A stretch of 64,000 nucleotides of DNA. It comes from Xanthomonas rydalmerensis. GTDB taxonomy: Bacteria; Pseudomonadota; Gammaproteobacteria; Xanthomonadales; Xanthomonadaceae. The stretch lies in the NCBI RefSeq assembly GCF_033170385.1, contig NZ_CP126170.1, forward strand, positions 582,001 to 646,000. Direction: 5' to 3'. Both the position numbers and the translations under genes were made by a program. The notes below the pieces were generated by a model, which did not search any database, was not told the DNA's origin, and worked only from the letters and a program-made list of their open reading frames with translations. Below, in pieces: positions 1 through 9,868 of this stretch. Every line of letters begins with the position of its first letter. Position 1 is the first letter of the stretch.

Positions 1-309
1 AACTTCGACGCCAAGGTGCGCCGCGAGTCCACCGAGCTCGAGGATCTGTTCATCGCCCACATCGGCGGCATGGATGCGTTCGCACGCGGGCTGGAAGTCG
101 CCCATGCGTTGCTCAACGACTCGCCCTGGGAACAGTGGCGCCAGGAGCGCTATGCCAGCTTCGACAGTGGTGCCGGCAAGGAGTTCGCGGGCGGCGCGCT
201 CGGCCTCGCCGAGTTGGCCGCATTGGGCGCGAAGGGTGGCGAGCCACGGCAGATCAGTGGCCGGCAGGAGCGCTACGAGAACCTGATCAACCAGTACCTG
301 CTGCGCTGA
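1..309 (+). CDS. xylA: Xylose isomerase, C-terminal part (cut by window start)
   Basis: Frame 1 is open from the first base to a TGA at 307-309, giving the last 102 residues of a protein whose start lies outside the window. The ending, with [36 protein letters not shown] and the terminal [15 protein letters not shown], is the recognisable tail of class II xylose isomerase, the cytoplasmic metal-dependent enzyme that converts D-xylose to D-xylulose. The catalytic metal-binding half is not visible. It is followed after 22 bases by a GH3 gene on the same strand, so the two are probably co-transcribed, and it sits beside a xylan-oligosaccharide operon, which fits its role as the entry step for released xylose. 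Confidence 0.93.
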   Translation, partial: NFDAKVRRESTELEDLFIAHIGGMDAFARGLEVAHALLNDSPWEQWRQERYASFDSGAGKEFAGGALGLAELAALGAKGGEPRQISGRQERYENLINQYLLR

Positions 310-331
310 GCGCGGCGGCAAGGAGAGCGCC

Positions 332-2884
332 GTGACCGACACCCATTCCACACGCCACCACGGCGCACTGCTGGCCGCGCTGCTGCTCGCGCTTGCCGTC
401 TGCAAGGGCGACGTCCAGGCCGCGGCGCCCGCCCGGGCGGAGGCCAGCCCCTGGCCCAACGTGACCTGGCCGCTGCCCGAGGATCCCGCGCTGGAACGGC
501 GCCTCACCGACCTGATCGCCACCATGACGGTGGAGGAAAAGGTCGGCCAGCTGGTGCAGGGCGATATCGGCAGCCTCACCCCGGAGGACGTGCGCAAGTA
601 TCGATTGGGGTCGATCCTGGCCGGCGGCAACTCCGATCCCGGCGGCCGCTACGATGCCGCGCCGGCCGAATGGCTGGCGCTGGCCGATGCGTTCTATGCG
701 GCGTCGATGGACACCTCCAAGGGCGGCAAGGCGATCCCGGTGCTGTTCGGCATCGATGCGGTGCACGGGCAAAGCAACATCGTCGGCGCGACCCTGTTTC
801 CGCACAACATCGGCCTGGGCGCGACGCGTAACCCGGCGCTGCTGCGGCGGATCGGTGAAATCACCGCGCTGGAGACCCGTGCCACCGGCATGGAGTGGAC
901 CTTCGCGCCGACCGTGGCGGTGCCGCAGGACGACCGCTGGGGCCGCACCTACGAGGGCTATTCCGAGTCGCCCGAGGTGGTGGCCAGCTACGCCGGGGCG
1001 ATGGTCGAGGGACTGCAGGGCAAGGTGGGAACGCGCGACTTCCTCGATGGCCGCCATGTGATCGCCTCGGTCAAGCATTTCCTCGGCGATGGCGGCACCA
1101 CCGACGGCCGGGACCAGGGCGACACCAGAATCGGTGAGGCCGAACTGGTCCGCATCCACGCCGCCGGCTATCCCCCGGCCATCGCCGCGGGCGCGCAGAC
1201 CGCGATGGCCTCGTTCAACAGCGTCAACGGCGAAAAGATGCATGGCCACAAGGCCTACCTGACCGACGCGCTGAAGGGACGCATGCACTTCGGCGGCTTC
1301 GTGGTCGGCGACTGGAACGGCCACGGACAGGTCAAGGGCTGCACGCCCACCGATTGCCCCGCCACCATCAACGCCGGCCTGGACATGGCCATGGCCTCGG
1401 ACAGTTGGAAGGGCTTCTACACGACCACATTGGCGGCGGCGAAGAACGGCACCATCTCCCGGCAACGCCTGGACGATGCGGTGCGCCGGATCCTGCGGGT
1501 CAAGATGCGGCTGGGCCTGTTCGAGGCGGGCAAGCCGTCGTCGCGCGCGGTCGGTGGCCAGTTCGCGCTGATCGGCGCCCCGGCGCATCGCGCGGTGGCG
1601 CGGCAGGCGGTGCGCGAGTCGCTGGTGCTGCTGAAGAACCAGGGCGGCGTGCTGCCGCTGTCGCCGAAGCAACGCATCCTGGTGGCCGGCGACGGTGCCA
1701 ACGATGTCGGCAAGCAGGCCGGCGGCTGGACGCTGAACTGGCAGGGCACCGGCACCACCCGCAAGGACTTCCCGAACGCGGACACCATCTACGAGGGCTT
1801 CGCCCAGCAGGCCAAGGCCGCAGGCGGCGAGGCCGTGCTTTCGGTCGACGGCAGGTACACGACCAAGCCGGACGTGGCCGTGGTGGTGTTCGGCGAAAAC
1901 CCGTACGCGGAGTTCCAGGGCGATCGGCCGACCCTGGCCTACAAACCGGGCGACGACACCGACCTGGCGCTGATCAAGCGGCTCAAGGCCGACGGTATTC
2001 CCGTGGTCGCGGTGTTCCTCAGCGGGCGCCCGCTGTGGGTCAACCGCGAGCTCAATGCCGCCGATGCCTTCGTCGCGGCATGGCTGCCGGGTTCGGAGGG
2101 CGCCGGCATCGCCGACGTGCTGCTGCGCACTCCGCAGGGCGGCGTGCAGCACGACTTCAAGGGCAAGCTCAGCTTCAGTTGGCCGCTCACGGCCACGCAA
2201 TACGCCAACAACGTGGGGCAGAAGGACTACGACCCGCTGTTCGCCTTCGGCTTCGGCCTGCGCTATGCCGACAACGGCGATCTGGCCAGGCTGCCCGAGG
2301 TTTCCGGCCTCACCGGCAACGAAGGCGCGGCCGGGGTGTTCTTCGTGCGCGGCGCGGCCGGCCCGGGCATGGCGCTGCGCCTGGAAGGCAGCACCGGGCA
2401 GGGCGTGACCGTCACCCGGGTGCCGGAATCGCTCGATGGCGGCGCGCTGAAGGTCACCGGCGTGGATCACCTAGCGCAGGAAGATGGCCGCCGCCTCGCC
2501 TGGTCCGGCGGTCGCGAGGCCGTGGTCGCGCTGCAGTCGCATACGCCGTTGGACCTGCAGCGCGAGAGCAACGGCGACCTGATGCTGGTGACCACGCTGC
2601 GCGTGGACGCCGCACCGCAGGGCGAGGTGTGGCTGGCGGTCGGTTGCGGCAGCGGTTGCACCGCGCGGGTCGCGATCGGGCCGACGCTGACAGCCCTACC
2701 GGTGGGCCAATGGAAGCGCGTGGGCGTGCCGCTCAAGTGCCTTGCCGCGGCCGGTGCGGATCTGAGCAAGCTGGATCGTCCGTGGGCGTTGACTACGGCG
2801 GGCACGATGACGCTGTCGGTGTCGCGGGTCGCGCTCGGTGCATTGAACGAAGCGGAGGCCACCGTCGCATGCCCGAGCACGTGA
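332..2884 (+). CDS. Secreted glycoside hydrolase family 3 (beta-glucosidase/glucan glucohydrolase type)
   Basis: The start is GTG at 332, chosen because AAGGAGAG lies 5-6 bases upstream; 850 residues follow. Residues 1-31 form a signal peptide (hydrophobic LLAALLLALAV, Ala-rich cleavage site), so the enzyme is exported. The family 3 N-terminal barrel carries MTVEEKVGQL near residue 65, VLFGIDAVHGQ near 145 and the nucleophile region GGFVVGDWNGHGQ, with Asp327 as the expected catalytic nucleophile. The C-terminal lobe contains SLVLLKNQGGVLPL, and about 180 further residues form a beta-rich accessory region. The architecture resembles exo-1,4-beta-glucosidases called CelD in xanthomonads; a xylosidase activity is possible given its place after xylA. 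It ends only 14 bases from the convergent LacI gene. Confidence 0.9.
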   Translation: MTDTHSTRHHGALLAALLLALAVCKGDVQAAAPARAEASPWPNVTWPLPEDPALERRLTDLIATMTVEEKVGQLVQGDIGSLTPEDVRKYRLGSILAGGNSDPGGRYDAAPAEWLALADAFYAASMDTSKGGKAIPVLFGIDAVHGQSNIVGATLFPHNIGLGATRNPALLRRIGEITALETRATGMEWTFAPTVAVPQDDRWGRTYEGYSESPEVVASYAGAMVEGLQGKVGTRDFLDGRHVIASVKHFLGDGGTTDGRDQGDTRIGEAELVRIHAAGYPPAIAAGAQTAMASFNSVNGEKMHGHKAYLTDALKGRMHFGGFVVGDWNGHGQVKGCTPTDCPATINAGLDMAMASDSWKGFYTTTLAAAKNGTISRQRLDDAVRRILRVKMRLGLFEAGKPSSRAVGGQFALIGAPAHRAVARQAVRESLVLLKNQGGVLPLSPKQRILVAGDGANDVGKQAGGWTLNWQGTGTTRKDFPNADTIYEGFAQQAKAAGGEAVLSVDGRYTTKPDVAVVVFGENPYAEFQGDRPTLAYKPGDDTDLALIKRLKADGIPVVAVFLSGRPLWVNRELNAADAFVAAWLPGSEGAGIADVLLRTPQGGVQHDFKGKLSFSWPLTATQYANNVGQKDYDPLFAFGFGLRYADNGDLARLPEVSGLTGNEGAAGVFFVRGAAGPGMALRLEGSTGQGVTVTRVPESLDGGALKVTGVDHLAQEDGRRLAWSGGREAVVALQSHTPLDLQRESNGDLMLVTTLRVDAAPQGEVWLAVGCGSGCTARVAIGPTLTALPVGQWKRVGVPLKCLAAAGADLSKLDRPWALTTAGTMTLSVSRVALGALNEAEATVACPST

Positions 2885-2898
2885 GCATGCGACCTGCG

Positions 2899-3957
2899 CT
2901 AGCGGCCCTTGGGCGGGCTGGCGACCGAACCGCGCAGCACCAGCCGGTGCGGGACCACGTGGTCGCTGGACATGCGCGCGTCGTCGCGCTTGCGGCGGAT
3001 GCTGCGCAGCAGGATGTCGATGGCGGCATCGGCCATCGAAGCGATCGGTTGGTGGATGGTGGTGAGCTCCGGCCAGACGGTCGTGGCGGCCGAGGTGTCG
3101 TCGAAGCCCACCACCGACAGGTCGCGCGGCACTTCCAGGCCGCGCCGGTGCGCGACCGAGATCGCTGCCGCCCCCATGTCGTCGTTGCTGGCGAAGATCG
3201 CGGTCGGCGGCCGCCGGTGCGACAGCAGCTTCTCGGCGGCGGCGAGCCCGGAGCGGTAGGTGTAGTCGCCCTGCTGGACCAGGCCGGGTTCGACCTTCAG
3301 CCCGGCCTCCTGCAGGGCGGTGACGAAGCCCTCGTAGCGCTGCGCGCTGGCGCTGAGGTCCTGGCGCCCGCGGATGAAGCCGATGCGCCGGTGGCCGTGC
3401 TGGATCAGATGCTCGGCCATCTCCCTGCCGGCGTGGAAATCGTCGATGCGCACGCAGGAGATCGCGTCGCTGAGGCGCCCGGCGGCGATCGCGACCACCG
3501 GAATGCCCGCTTTGACCAGTTCGGTCACTGCCGCCTGCGACTCGCACAGCGGCGGCGGCAGGATCACGCCATCCACGCGGCCGCTCAAGGCGCGCGCGGC
3601 CTTGCGCTCGGCGTCGGCGTCCAGGTCTTCCCAGTAGTGGATGACCAACTGGATGGCGGCGTTGGACGCGACGCGCAGCAAGCCGACCAGCAGTTCGCGC
3701 AGGTAGGCGCCGCTGGGGTTGGTGTAGATCAGCGCGATGCGCGTGTGCTGCGCGGCGGCCAGCGAACTGGCCGCCAGGTTGGGCGTGTAGCCCAGTTCGC
3801 GCACCGCGCGCATCACGCGCTCGCGGGTGGCATCGCGCACCTTGCCCTGGTTGATCGCGCGCGAGACGGTCATCGGCGACACCCCGGCCAAGGCCGCCAC
3901 CTCGTCGATCGTGACCCCGCTGGTCTTGCGGCGGACCGATTTCTTCGGCTTGTCCAA
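2899..3957 (-). CDS. LacI-family transcriptional regulator of the xylan/xylose genes
   Basis: The protein has a LacI helix-turn-helix at its N-terminus (VTIDEVAALAGVSPMTVSRA) followed by a periplasmic-binding-protein-like sensor domain with the typical NDDMGAAAI and VPRDLSVVGFDD motifs. I chose the TTG at 3957 because AAAGGGA lies 7 bases upstream and gives the usual 352 residues; an in-frame GTG at 4002 would add 15 residues but has no good ribosome site. The gene lies between and opposite to two xylan-related transcription units, so it is the obvious local regulator. Xanthomonads use a LacI-type protein called XylR for xylan genes; this could be that protein, but no copy of the published-type xyl-box is visible in the window, so I leave the symbol empty. 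Confidence 0.9.
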   Translation of the reverse strand: MDKPKKSVRRKTSGVTIDEVAALAGVSPMTVSRAINQGKVRDATRERVMRAVRELGYTPNLAASSLAAAQHTRIALIYTNPSGAYLRELLVGLLRVASNAAIQLVIHYWEDLDADAERKAARALSGRVDGVILPPPLCESQAAVTELVKAGIPVVAIAAGRLSDAISCVRIDDFHAGREMAEHLIQHGHRRIGFIRGRQDLSASAQRYEGFVTALQEAGLKVEPGLVQQGDYTYRSGLAAAEKLLSHRRPPTAIFASNDDMGAAAISVAHRRGLEVPRDLSVVGFDDTSAATTVWPELTTIHQPIASMADAAIDILLRSIRRKRDDARMSSDHVVPHRLVLRGSVASPPKGR

Positions 3958-4053
3958 AACGCGTTCCCTTTGTTCTTCTTGACGTTGGCGCGCCGCGGGC
4001 ACGCCGTCAGCTTACAAGGTTTGTTCGCGGCGCTTGGGCGTCGTGCGCATGTC
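3958..4053. promoter_or_regulatory. Divergent promoter region between the LacI gene and the GH67 operon
   Basis: About 96 bases separate the two divergent starts. A TTGACG at 3980-3985 could serve as a -35 for the rightward operon, and a perfect 8-base palindrome GGCGCGCC lies at about 3987-3994, a plausible but unproven LacI-family operator core. No clear -10 hexamer is visible. The assignment rests on position rather than on strong motifs. Confidence 0.4.
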
Positions 4054-6201
4054 ATGCGGTGTCAGTGGATGGCGTGCGCTGCCATGGCGCTGATGGTCTG
4101 CGCAGGCAGCGTGCATGCGGAGGATGGCGCTGCGTTGTGGCTGCGGTATCTGCCTTCGCAAGGCGCTGCGCGCACGGCGGAGTTGGATGAGGTAGTGGCG
4201 CCGGAGCAGACCCCGACGCAGCGTGCGGCGCGCGATGAACTGATACGCGGCCTCACCGGCCTGCTGGGCCGCGCGCCGGCGACGCGTGCGGTCGCGACCG
4301 GCGATCATGCGGTGGTGCTGGGCACGCCGCAGTCGTCGCCAGCGCTTGCGCCGTTCCGGGAGGAGATCGCGTCGCTGGGCGAGGAGGGCTACCTGCTCAA
4401 GCGCGCCCGCATCGACGGGCACGCGGTGTTGCTGGTGGCCGCACGTCGCGACATCGGCGTGCTGTACGGGGTGTTCCATCTGCTGCGGCTGCTGCAGACC
4501 GGTGCGTCGCTGGACGCGCTCGAGGTGCATGAGTCGCCACGGATCCAACTGCGCGTGCTCGACCATTGGGACGATCTGGACGGCCATGTCGAGCGCGGCT
4601 ACGCGGGCCGCTCGTTGTGGGACTGGCAAAGCCTGCCGGAGTGGCGCGACCCGCGTTACACGGACTATGCGCGGGCCAATGCCTCGCTGGGCATCAACGG
4701 CACGGTACTGAACAACGTCAACGCCAACGCGCAGAGCCTGGCGCCGGCCTATCTCGACAAGGCGGCGGCGCTGGCGGACGTGTTCCGGCCCTACGGCATC
4801 CGCGTCTACCTGAGCGCGCGCTTCAGCGCGCCCATCGAACTGGGTGGGCTGAAGACCGCCGATCCGCTCGACCCGGCCGTGCAGCGCTGGTGGCGCGACA
4901 AGGTCGATGACATCTACGCGCGGATTCCGGATTTCGGCGGCTTCCTGGTCAAGGCCAATTCGGAAGGGCAGCCCGGGCCGCAGGACTATGGCCGTTCGCA
5001 TGCCGACGGCGCCAACCTGCTGGCCGATGCGCTGGCGCCGCACGGCGGCGTGGTGATGTGGCGGGCCTTCGTCTATGCCCACGACGTGCCGGTGGACCGT
5101 GCCATGCAGGCCTACACCGAGTTCGCCGGCCTCGACGGCGCCTTCCGTCCGAACGTGATCGTGCAGGTCAAGAACGGCCCCATCGACTTCCAGCCGCGCG
5201 AGCCGTTCCATCCGCTGTTCGGTGCCATGCCGCGCACGCCGCTGATGCTGGAATTCCAGATCACCAAGGAGTATCTCGGCTTTGCCACGCACCTGGTGTA
5301 CCTGGGGCCGTTATACGAAGAAGTGCTGCAGTCCGACACCCACGCCCGCGGCGCGGGCGCCACGGTGGCGGACGTGGTGGACGGTTCGCTGGAAGGCCAT
5401 GCCCTGAGCGGCATCGCCGGCGTCGCCAACATCGGCAACGACCGCACCTGGAGCGGCTCGCACTTCGACCAGGCCAACTGGTATGCCTTCGGCCGTCTTG
5501 CCTGGAATCCGCATCGCTCCGCCCGTGCCATCGCGGCGGAATGGGCGGCGATGACGTTTTCGCCGAGGCCCGAGGTGGTGCAGCCCATCGTCGGGATGAT
5601 GATGGCCTCGCGCGAGGCCGCGGTGAACTACATGACCCCGCTGGGCCTGCACCACCTGATGGCGCGCGGCCACCACTACGGTCCCGGCCCTTGGGTGGAC
5701 GGCGGCCCGCGCGCGGATTGGACCTCGGTGTACTACCACCGCGCCGATCGCGACGGCATCGGCTTCGACCGCACCGCTCGCGGCAGCAATGCGGTGAGCC
5801 AGTACGCGCCCGAGGTGGCGGCCGTGTATGGCGACCTGGCGCGGGTGCCCGAGCCGCTGCTGTTGTGGTTCCACCACGTGCCGTGGGATCACCGCATGGC
5901 CTCCGGGCGGCCGTTGTGGGACGAGCTGGTCGGCCGCTATTCGCAGGGCGTGCGCCAGGTGCAGGCCATGCAGGTGACCTGGGACGGCCTGCGCGGCAAG
6001 GTGGATGCCGAGCGGCATGCGCAGGTCGCGGCGTTTCTGCGCATCCAGCTGCGCGAAGCGCAGTGGTGGCGCGATGCCAGCGTGGCGTACTTCCAGTCGG
6101 TGAGCGGTCGGCCCTTGCCCCCAGGCGAAACCGCGCCGCCGCACCCGCTGGCCTGGTACCAGGCGCTGCAATTTCCCTCCGCACCCGGAGATGGACGATG
6201 A
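4054..6201 (+). CDS. aguA: GH67 alpha-glucuronidase
   Basis: A 715-residue protein with a signal peptide (MACAAMALMVCAGSVHA, cleavage before EDG), so it acts outside the cytoplasm. It matches family 67 along its length: an N-terminal alpha/beta domain with GVLYGVFHLLRLLQTG, then the barrel with LRVLDHWDDLDGHVERGYAG, the catalytic-acid motif FLVKANSEGQPGPQDYG (Glu304), VIVQVKNGPIDFQPREP, LEFQITKEYLG and RTWSGSHFDQANWYAFGRL. Family 67 enzymes remove (4-O-methyl)glucuronic acid from the non-reducing end of short xylo-oligosaccharides. ATG 4054 was chosen over ATG 4069 because it keeps a normal signal peptide; the ribosome site is weak either way. The stop overlaps the next start (ATGA), showing translational coupling. 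Confidence 0.95.
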   Translation: MRCQWMACAAMALMVCAGSVHAEDGAALWLRYLPSQGAARTAELDEVVAPEQTPTQRAARDELIRGLTGLLGRAPATRAVATGDHAVVLGTPQSSPALAPFREEIASLGEEGYLLKRARIDGHAVLLVAARRDIGVLYGVFHLLRLLQTGASLDALEVHESPRIQLRVLDHWDDLDGHVERGYAGRSLWDWQSLPEWRDPRYTDYARANASLGINGTVLNNVNANAQSLAPAYLDKAAALADVFRPYGIRVYLSARFSAPIELGGLKTADPLDPAVQRWWRDKVDDIYARIPDFGGFLVKANSEGQPGPQDYGRSHADGANLLADALAPHGGVVMWRAFVYAHDVPVDRAMQAYTEFAGLDGAFRPNVIVQVKNGPIDFQPREPFHPLFGAMPRTPLMLEFQITKEYLGFATHLVYLGPLYEEVLQSDTHARGAGATVADVVDGSLEGHALSGIAGVANIGNDRTWSGSHFDQANWYAFGRLAWNPHRSARAIAAEWAAMTFSPRPEVVQPIVGMMMASREAAVNYMTPLGLHHLMARGHHYGPGPWVDGGPRADWTSVYYHRADRDGIGFDRTARGSNAVSQYAPEVAAVYGDLARVPEPLLLWFHHVPWDHRMASGRPLWDELVGRYSQGVRQVQAMQVTWDGLRGKVDAERHAQVAAFLRIQLREAQWWRDASVAYFQSVSGRPLPPGETAPPHPLAWYQALQFPSAPGDGR

Positions 6202-8177
6202 AGCCGACAACGTGGACGGGCTGGCTGCTGGCGATGGTTTCAGGAGCCTGCACGATGCCCTGCATGGCGCAGCAGGCGACGCTGCCGCTGTTGCATCCGC
6301 TGTTCCAGGATCACGCCGTACTGCAACGCGACCGGGCGATTTCGGTGTGGGGCCACGCCGCGCCGGGCGCCACGGTGTCGGTGACATTCGCGCGGCAGTC
6401 TGTCAGCGCACGCGCCGACGCCGACGGCCACTGGCACGCGACGCTGCGGCCCACTGCCGCTGGCGGTCCTTACGACATGACCGTGCAGGCGGGACAGGCG
6501 CGCAAGGTGGTGCGCGATGTGCTGATGGGCGATGTGTGGCTGTGTTCCGGGCAGTCGAACATGGAGCTGCCGGTGTGGCGCGCGCTGGATGCGAGCAGCG
6601 AACTGACCGCCGCCGTCCAGCCGAGCATCCGCCTGTTCGCCGTGCCCAAGGTCGCGGCGGTCACGCCGCAGGACATGTTCCCGACCGAAGTCGCGTGGCA
6701 ACCCGCGTCGCCGGACACGGTGCGCGAGTTTTCCGCCGCCTGTTTCTACTTCGCGCGCGAGCTGCAGAAGACAGTCAAGGTGCCGATGGGGCTGATCCAG
6801 GCGGCCTGGGGTGGTGCGCGGATCGAGGCCTGGACCAGCGCCGACGCGCTGCGCGCTCAGGGCGGCATGGGCGAGGCGCTGGACGTGCTGGCGCTGTACG
6901 CCAACGACCCCGTGGCCGCGAGCGCGCGCTGGGGGCGGCATTGGCAACAGTGGTGGACCACGCGCGCCGGTGCCAGGCCGGGCGATACGCCGTGGCAGCC
7001 CGGCGCCGACCGCACCGGGTGGCAGGCCGCGCCGGCCACGCTCGGCGCCTGGGAACGTTGGGGCGTGCCCGCGCTCGCCGACTACAACGGCATGGTCTGG
7101 TACCGCACGCAGGTCACCCTCACCGCTGCGCAGGCGGCGCAGGGCGCACGGCTCGTGCTGGGGCCGGTCGACGAGACGGACATGACCTGGGTCAACGGCG
7201 TGGCCGTGGGCAGCCAGAACGCGCCGAGCGATCCGCGCCGGTATGCGCTGCCGCCCGGCCTGTTGAAAGCGGGCGTCAACACGGTGGTCGTCAACGTGCT
7301 GGACACCTACGGCGAGGGCGGACTGGCAGGCCCCGCGAGCGCCCATGCCGTGCAACTGGACGATGGCACGCGGATCGTCCTGGATGGGCATTGGCAGTAT
7401 CGCGTGGCACCCGATCCACAGTCCCCGCCGCTGGCGCCGTGGCATGCGGCCTCCGGCATGTCGACGCTGTACAACGGCATGATCGCGCCGCTGGGCAACG
7501 ACGGCCTGCGCGGCATCGTCTGGTACCAGGGCGAATCCAATACCGGCGAGGGCGCCGTCTATGCGACACGGCTGCGCCACCTGCGCGACGACTGGCGCAA
7601 GCAGTTCGGCGCGGCGCTGCCGTTGCTGGTGGTGCAACTGGCCGGCTACGGCCGCCCGCCGCAGGCACCGACGGAGAGCGGCTGGGCGCAGCTGCGCGAG
7701 GCGCAGCGCCGCGTCGTTGCCGAAGACCCGCACTCCGGGCTCGCGGTGGCCATCGACATCGGCGATGCCTACGACATCCATCCGCCCAACAAGCAGGAAT
7801 TGGGGCGGCGCCTGGCGCGGGTGGCGCGTCACGTGGTCTACGGCGAACGCGCATTGGCGCCGTCCGGCCCGACGCCACGCACGGCAGCACGCACGCAGGG
7901 CGCGGTACGCATCGCGTTCGACGACGTCGACGGTCGCCTGGTCACGACCGGGGCGAACGGTCCCATCGGCTTCGAACTCTGCGATGCGCAGGCGCAGCAC
8001 TGCCGGTATGCCGACGCCACGCTGGACGGGCGCGACGTCGTCCTGCACAGCCCGCAGGCCGCATCCGCCACGCGCGTGCGCTACTGCTGGGCCGACGGTC
8101 CGGTCTGCACGCTGCGCGACAGGTCCGGCGCGCCGGCGGGACCGTTCGAACTCTCACTTTCCGAGGAGATTCCCTGA
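6198..8177 (+). CDS. Sialate O-acetylesterase-like acetylxylan esterase
   Basis: A 659-residue secreted protein starting at ATG 6198, which overlaps the stop of the GH67 gene; GGAG precedes it at 6187. A signal peptide covers about the first 30 residues. The SGNH-type esterase fold is seen in two parts: block I VWLCSGQSNMELPV with nucleophile Ser120, and the late DAYDIHPPNKQELGRR with Asp526 and His528 as the other triad members. A GH2-like jelly-roll insert (about residues 270-400, LGPVDETDMTWVNG) splits the esterase domain, as is usual in the family annotated as sialate O-acetylesterase. The xylan neighbours make removal of acetyl groups from xylo-oligosaccharides the likely job, rather than sialic acid deacetylation. 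Confidence 0.88.
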   Translation: MKPTTWTGWLLAMVSGACTMPCMAQQATLPLLHPLFQDHAVLQRDRAISVWGHAAPGATVSVTFARQSVSARADADGHWHATLRPTAAGGPYDMTVQAGQARKVVRDVLMGDVWLCSGQSNMELPVWRALDASSELTAAVQPSIRLFAVPKVAAVTPQDMFPTEVAWQPASPDTVREFSAACFYFARELQKTVKVPMGLIQAAWGGARIEAWTSADALRAQGGMGEALDVLALYANDPVAASARWGRHWQQWWTTRAGARPGDTPWQPGADRTGWQAAPATLGAWERWGVPALADYNGMVWYRTQVTLTAAQAAQGARLVLGPVDETDMTWVNGVAVGSQNAPSDPRRYALPPGLLKAGVNTVVVNVLDTYGEGGLAGPASAHAVQLDDGTRIVLDGHWQYRVAPDPQSPPLAPWHAASGMSTLYNGMIAPLGNDGLRGIVWYQGESNTGEGAVYATRLRHLRDDWRKQFGAALPLLVVQLAGYGRPPQAPTESGWAQLREAQRRVVAEDPHSGLAVAIDIGDAYDIHPPNKQELGRRLARVARHVVYGERALAPSGPTPRTAARTQGAVRIAFDDVDGRLVTTGANGPIGFELCDAQAQHCRYADATLDGRDVVLHSPQAASATRVRYCWADGPVCTLRDRSGAPAGPFELSLSEEIP

Positions 8178-9868
8178 TGCGTCCGCTGCTCGCCTCGGCC
8201 CTCCTGTTGTTGTCCGCTGCGCTGCAGCCGCTGTGGGCCGTGCCTGCGCCGCCGGTCTACTTCGACTGGTTCGAATACGCCGGGCGCGACGCGGCCTTCG
8301 ACGTACCGCTGCCAGCAGGCCATTACCGCAACCCGATCCTGGCCGGCTTCCACGCTGACCCGAGCATCGTCCGCGCGAACGGGCGGTTCTACCTGGTCAA
8401 TTCCAGCTTCACCTACTTCCCCGGCATTCCGGTGTTCGAGAGCGTGGATCTGGTGCACTGGAAACAGATCGGCAACGTGATCGACCGCCCGACGCAACTG
8501 GACTTCGATGGCCTGAGCGTGTCGCGCGGCATCTTCGCGCCGGCCATCGCCTACCACGACGGCATGTTCTACGTGGTCACCACGGCAGTAGACAGCGGCG
8601 GCAACTTCATCGCCACCGCGCGCGATCCCGCCGGTCCCTGGTCGGACCCGCACTGGCTGCCGGGCATCGGTGGCATCGACCCGTCGCTGTTCTTCGATGC
8701 CGACGGTCGCGTCTACCTGCTCAACAACGACGAGCCGCCCGGCCCGCCGCGCTACGACGGCCATCGCGCGATCTGGATGCAGCAGCTCGACCTGGCGAGC
8801 TTCATCCCGGTGGGGCCGCGCAAGGTGCTGATCGATGGCGGCGTGGAGCCGGCGAAGAACCCGATCTGGATCGAGGGGCCGCATCTGTATCGCCGCGATG
8901 GCTGGTACTACCTCTCCGATGCCGAAGGCGGCACCGGGCCGCAGCACTCCCAAGTGGTGTTGCGCAGCCGCGACGTCTGGGGGCCTTACGTGCCGTACGC
9001 GGGCAATCCCATCCTCACCCAGCGCGACCTGCCCGACAACCGGCCGCTGCCGATCGCCAATGCCGGTCACGCGGACCTGGTGGAAGGGCCGGACGGGTCC
9101 TGGTGGGCGGTGTTCCTGGCCAGCCGCACCTACGACGTGCGCCACTACAACACCGGGCGCGAGACCTACCTGCTGCCGGTGCAGTGGCGCGACGGCTGGC
9201 CGCTGATCCTGCCGGCCGGGCAGGCCATCCCCTATGCGGTCCAGGCGCCGTCGTGGATGCAGGGCGAGGCGTCGAAGGCGCCTTCCACCGGCAACTTCAT
9301 CGAGCGCGACGAATTCGACGCGCCGACGCTCGGCCGCGGCTGGTTGCGTGTGCGCGTGCCCAAGCGGGACTGGGCGGAGCTGCGCACGCGCCCGGGCAGT
9401 CTGGCCGTGCATCCGTTGCCGGAGAACCTGGACACCTTGCGCAACCCCGCCTTCCTGGGGCGTCGCCAGCAGCACCTGCGCTTCGAGGCCAGCACCGCAC
9501 TGACGCAGCCGGCGACGGGCGTGGCAGCGGGGCTTGCGGCGTTCCAGAACGAGGATTGGTGGTACTTCCTCGGCGTGCGCCGTGTTGGACGCGATCGCTT
9601 GGAGGTCTTCCTGGAGGCGCGCGAGGGCAAGGGCGCGACCAGAACCCTGGCCAGCCGCGAATTGGATGCGTCGACGTCGTTGCGCCTGAAGATCGCGGGT
9701 GACGAAGGGGCGTATGCATTCGCGTTCGATACCGGTGCGGGGCAGGGCTGGCAGACGCTCGCCGACGATGTCGACGGGACCGTGTTGAGTACGGATCGTG
9801 CAGGCGGCTTCGTGGGCGCCCTGCTCGGTCCCTTCGCGCGCGACGAGCGCGCCTCGAGGAGCAAATGA
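8177..9868 (+). CDS. Secreted GH43 beta-xylosidase/alpha-arabinofuranosidase
   Basis: The start ATG 8177 shares a base with the preceding stop (TGATG), with GAGGAG at 8163-8168 as ribosome site; 563 residues follow, beginning with a signal peptide that ends near ALQPLWA. The five-bladed propeller of family 43 shows all three catalytic acids: the base in FHADPSI (Asp61), the pKa modulator in GGIDPSLF (Asp168) and the acid in WIEGPHLYR (Glu233). Residues from about 345 form a C-terminal beta-sandwich typical of the larger GH43 xylosidases (GVAAGLAAFQNEDWWYFLG). The protein would release xylose or arabinose in the periplasm after the upstream enzymes have removed glucuronate and acetate. Confidence 0.92.
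   Translation: MRPLLASALLLLSAALQPLWAVPAPPVYFDWFEYAGRDAAFDVPLPAGHYRNPILAGFHADPSIVRANGRFYLVNSSFTYFPGIPVFESVDLVHWKQIGNVIDRPTQLDFDGLSVSRGIFAPAIAYHDGMFYVVTTAVDSGGNFIATARDPAGPWSDPHWLPGIGGIDPSLFFDADGRVYLLNNDEPPGPPRYDGHRAIWMQQLDLASFIPVGPRKVLIDGGVEPAKNPIWIEGPHLYRRDGWYYLSDAEGGTGPQHSQVVLRSRDVWGPYVPYAGNPILTQRDLPDNRPLPIANAGHADLVEGPDGSWWAVFLASRTYDVRHYNTGRETYLLPVQWRDGWPLILPAGQAIPYAVQAPSWMQGEASKAPSTGNFIERDEFDAPTLGRGWLRVRVPKRDWAELRTRPGSLAVHPLPENLDTLRNPAFLGRRQQHLRFEASTALTQPATGVAAGLAAFQNEDWWYFLGVRRVGRDRLEVFLEAREGKGATRTLASRELDASTSLRLKIAGDEGAYAFAFDTGAGQGWQTLADDVDGTVLSTDRAGGFVGALLGPFARDERASRSK

Noticed and set aside
287-2470. 727-residue open frame on the minus strand opposite the first GH3 gene
   Set aside because: Its translation is low-complexity (His, Gly, Arg, Val rich) and mirrors the codon pattern of the real GH3 gene; typical antisense frame in GC-rich DNA.
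1354-4053. Upstream in-frame extension of the GH67 frame through the GH3 and LacI genes
   Set aside because: The extension is meaningless sequence over two real genes; a signal peptide starting at 4054 marks the true start.
3958-4053. Published-type xyl-box for XylR
   Set aside because: No sequence close to that box was found here or elsewhere in the window; only a generic GC palindrome is present.
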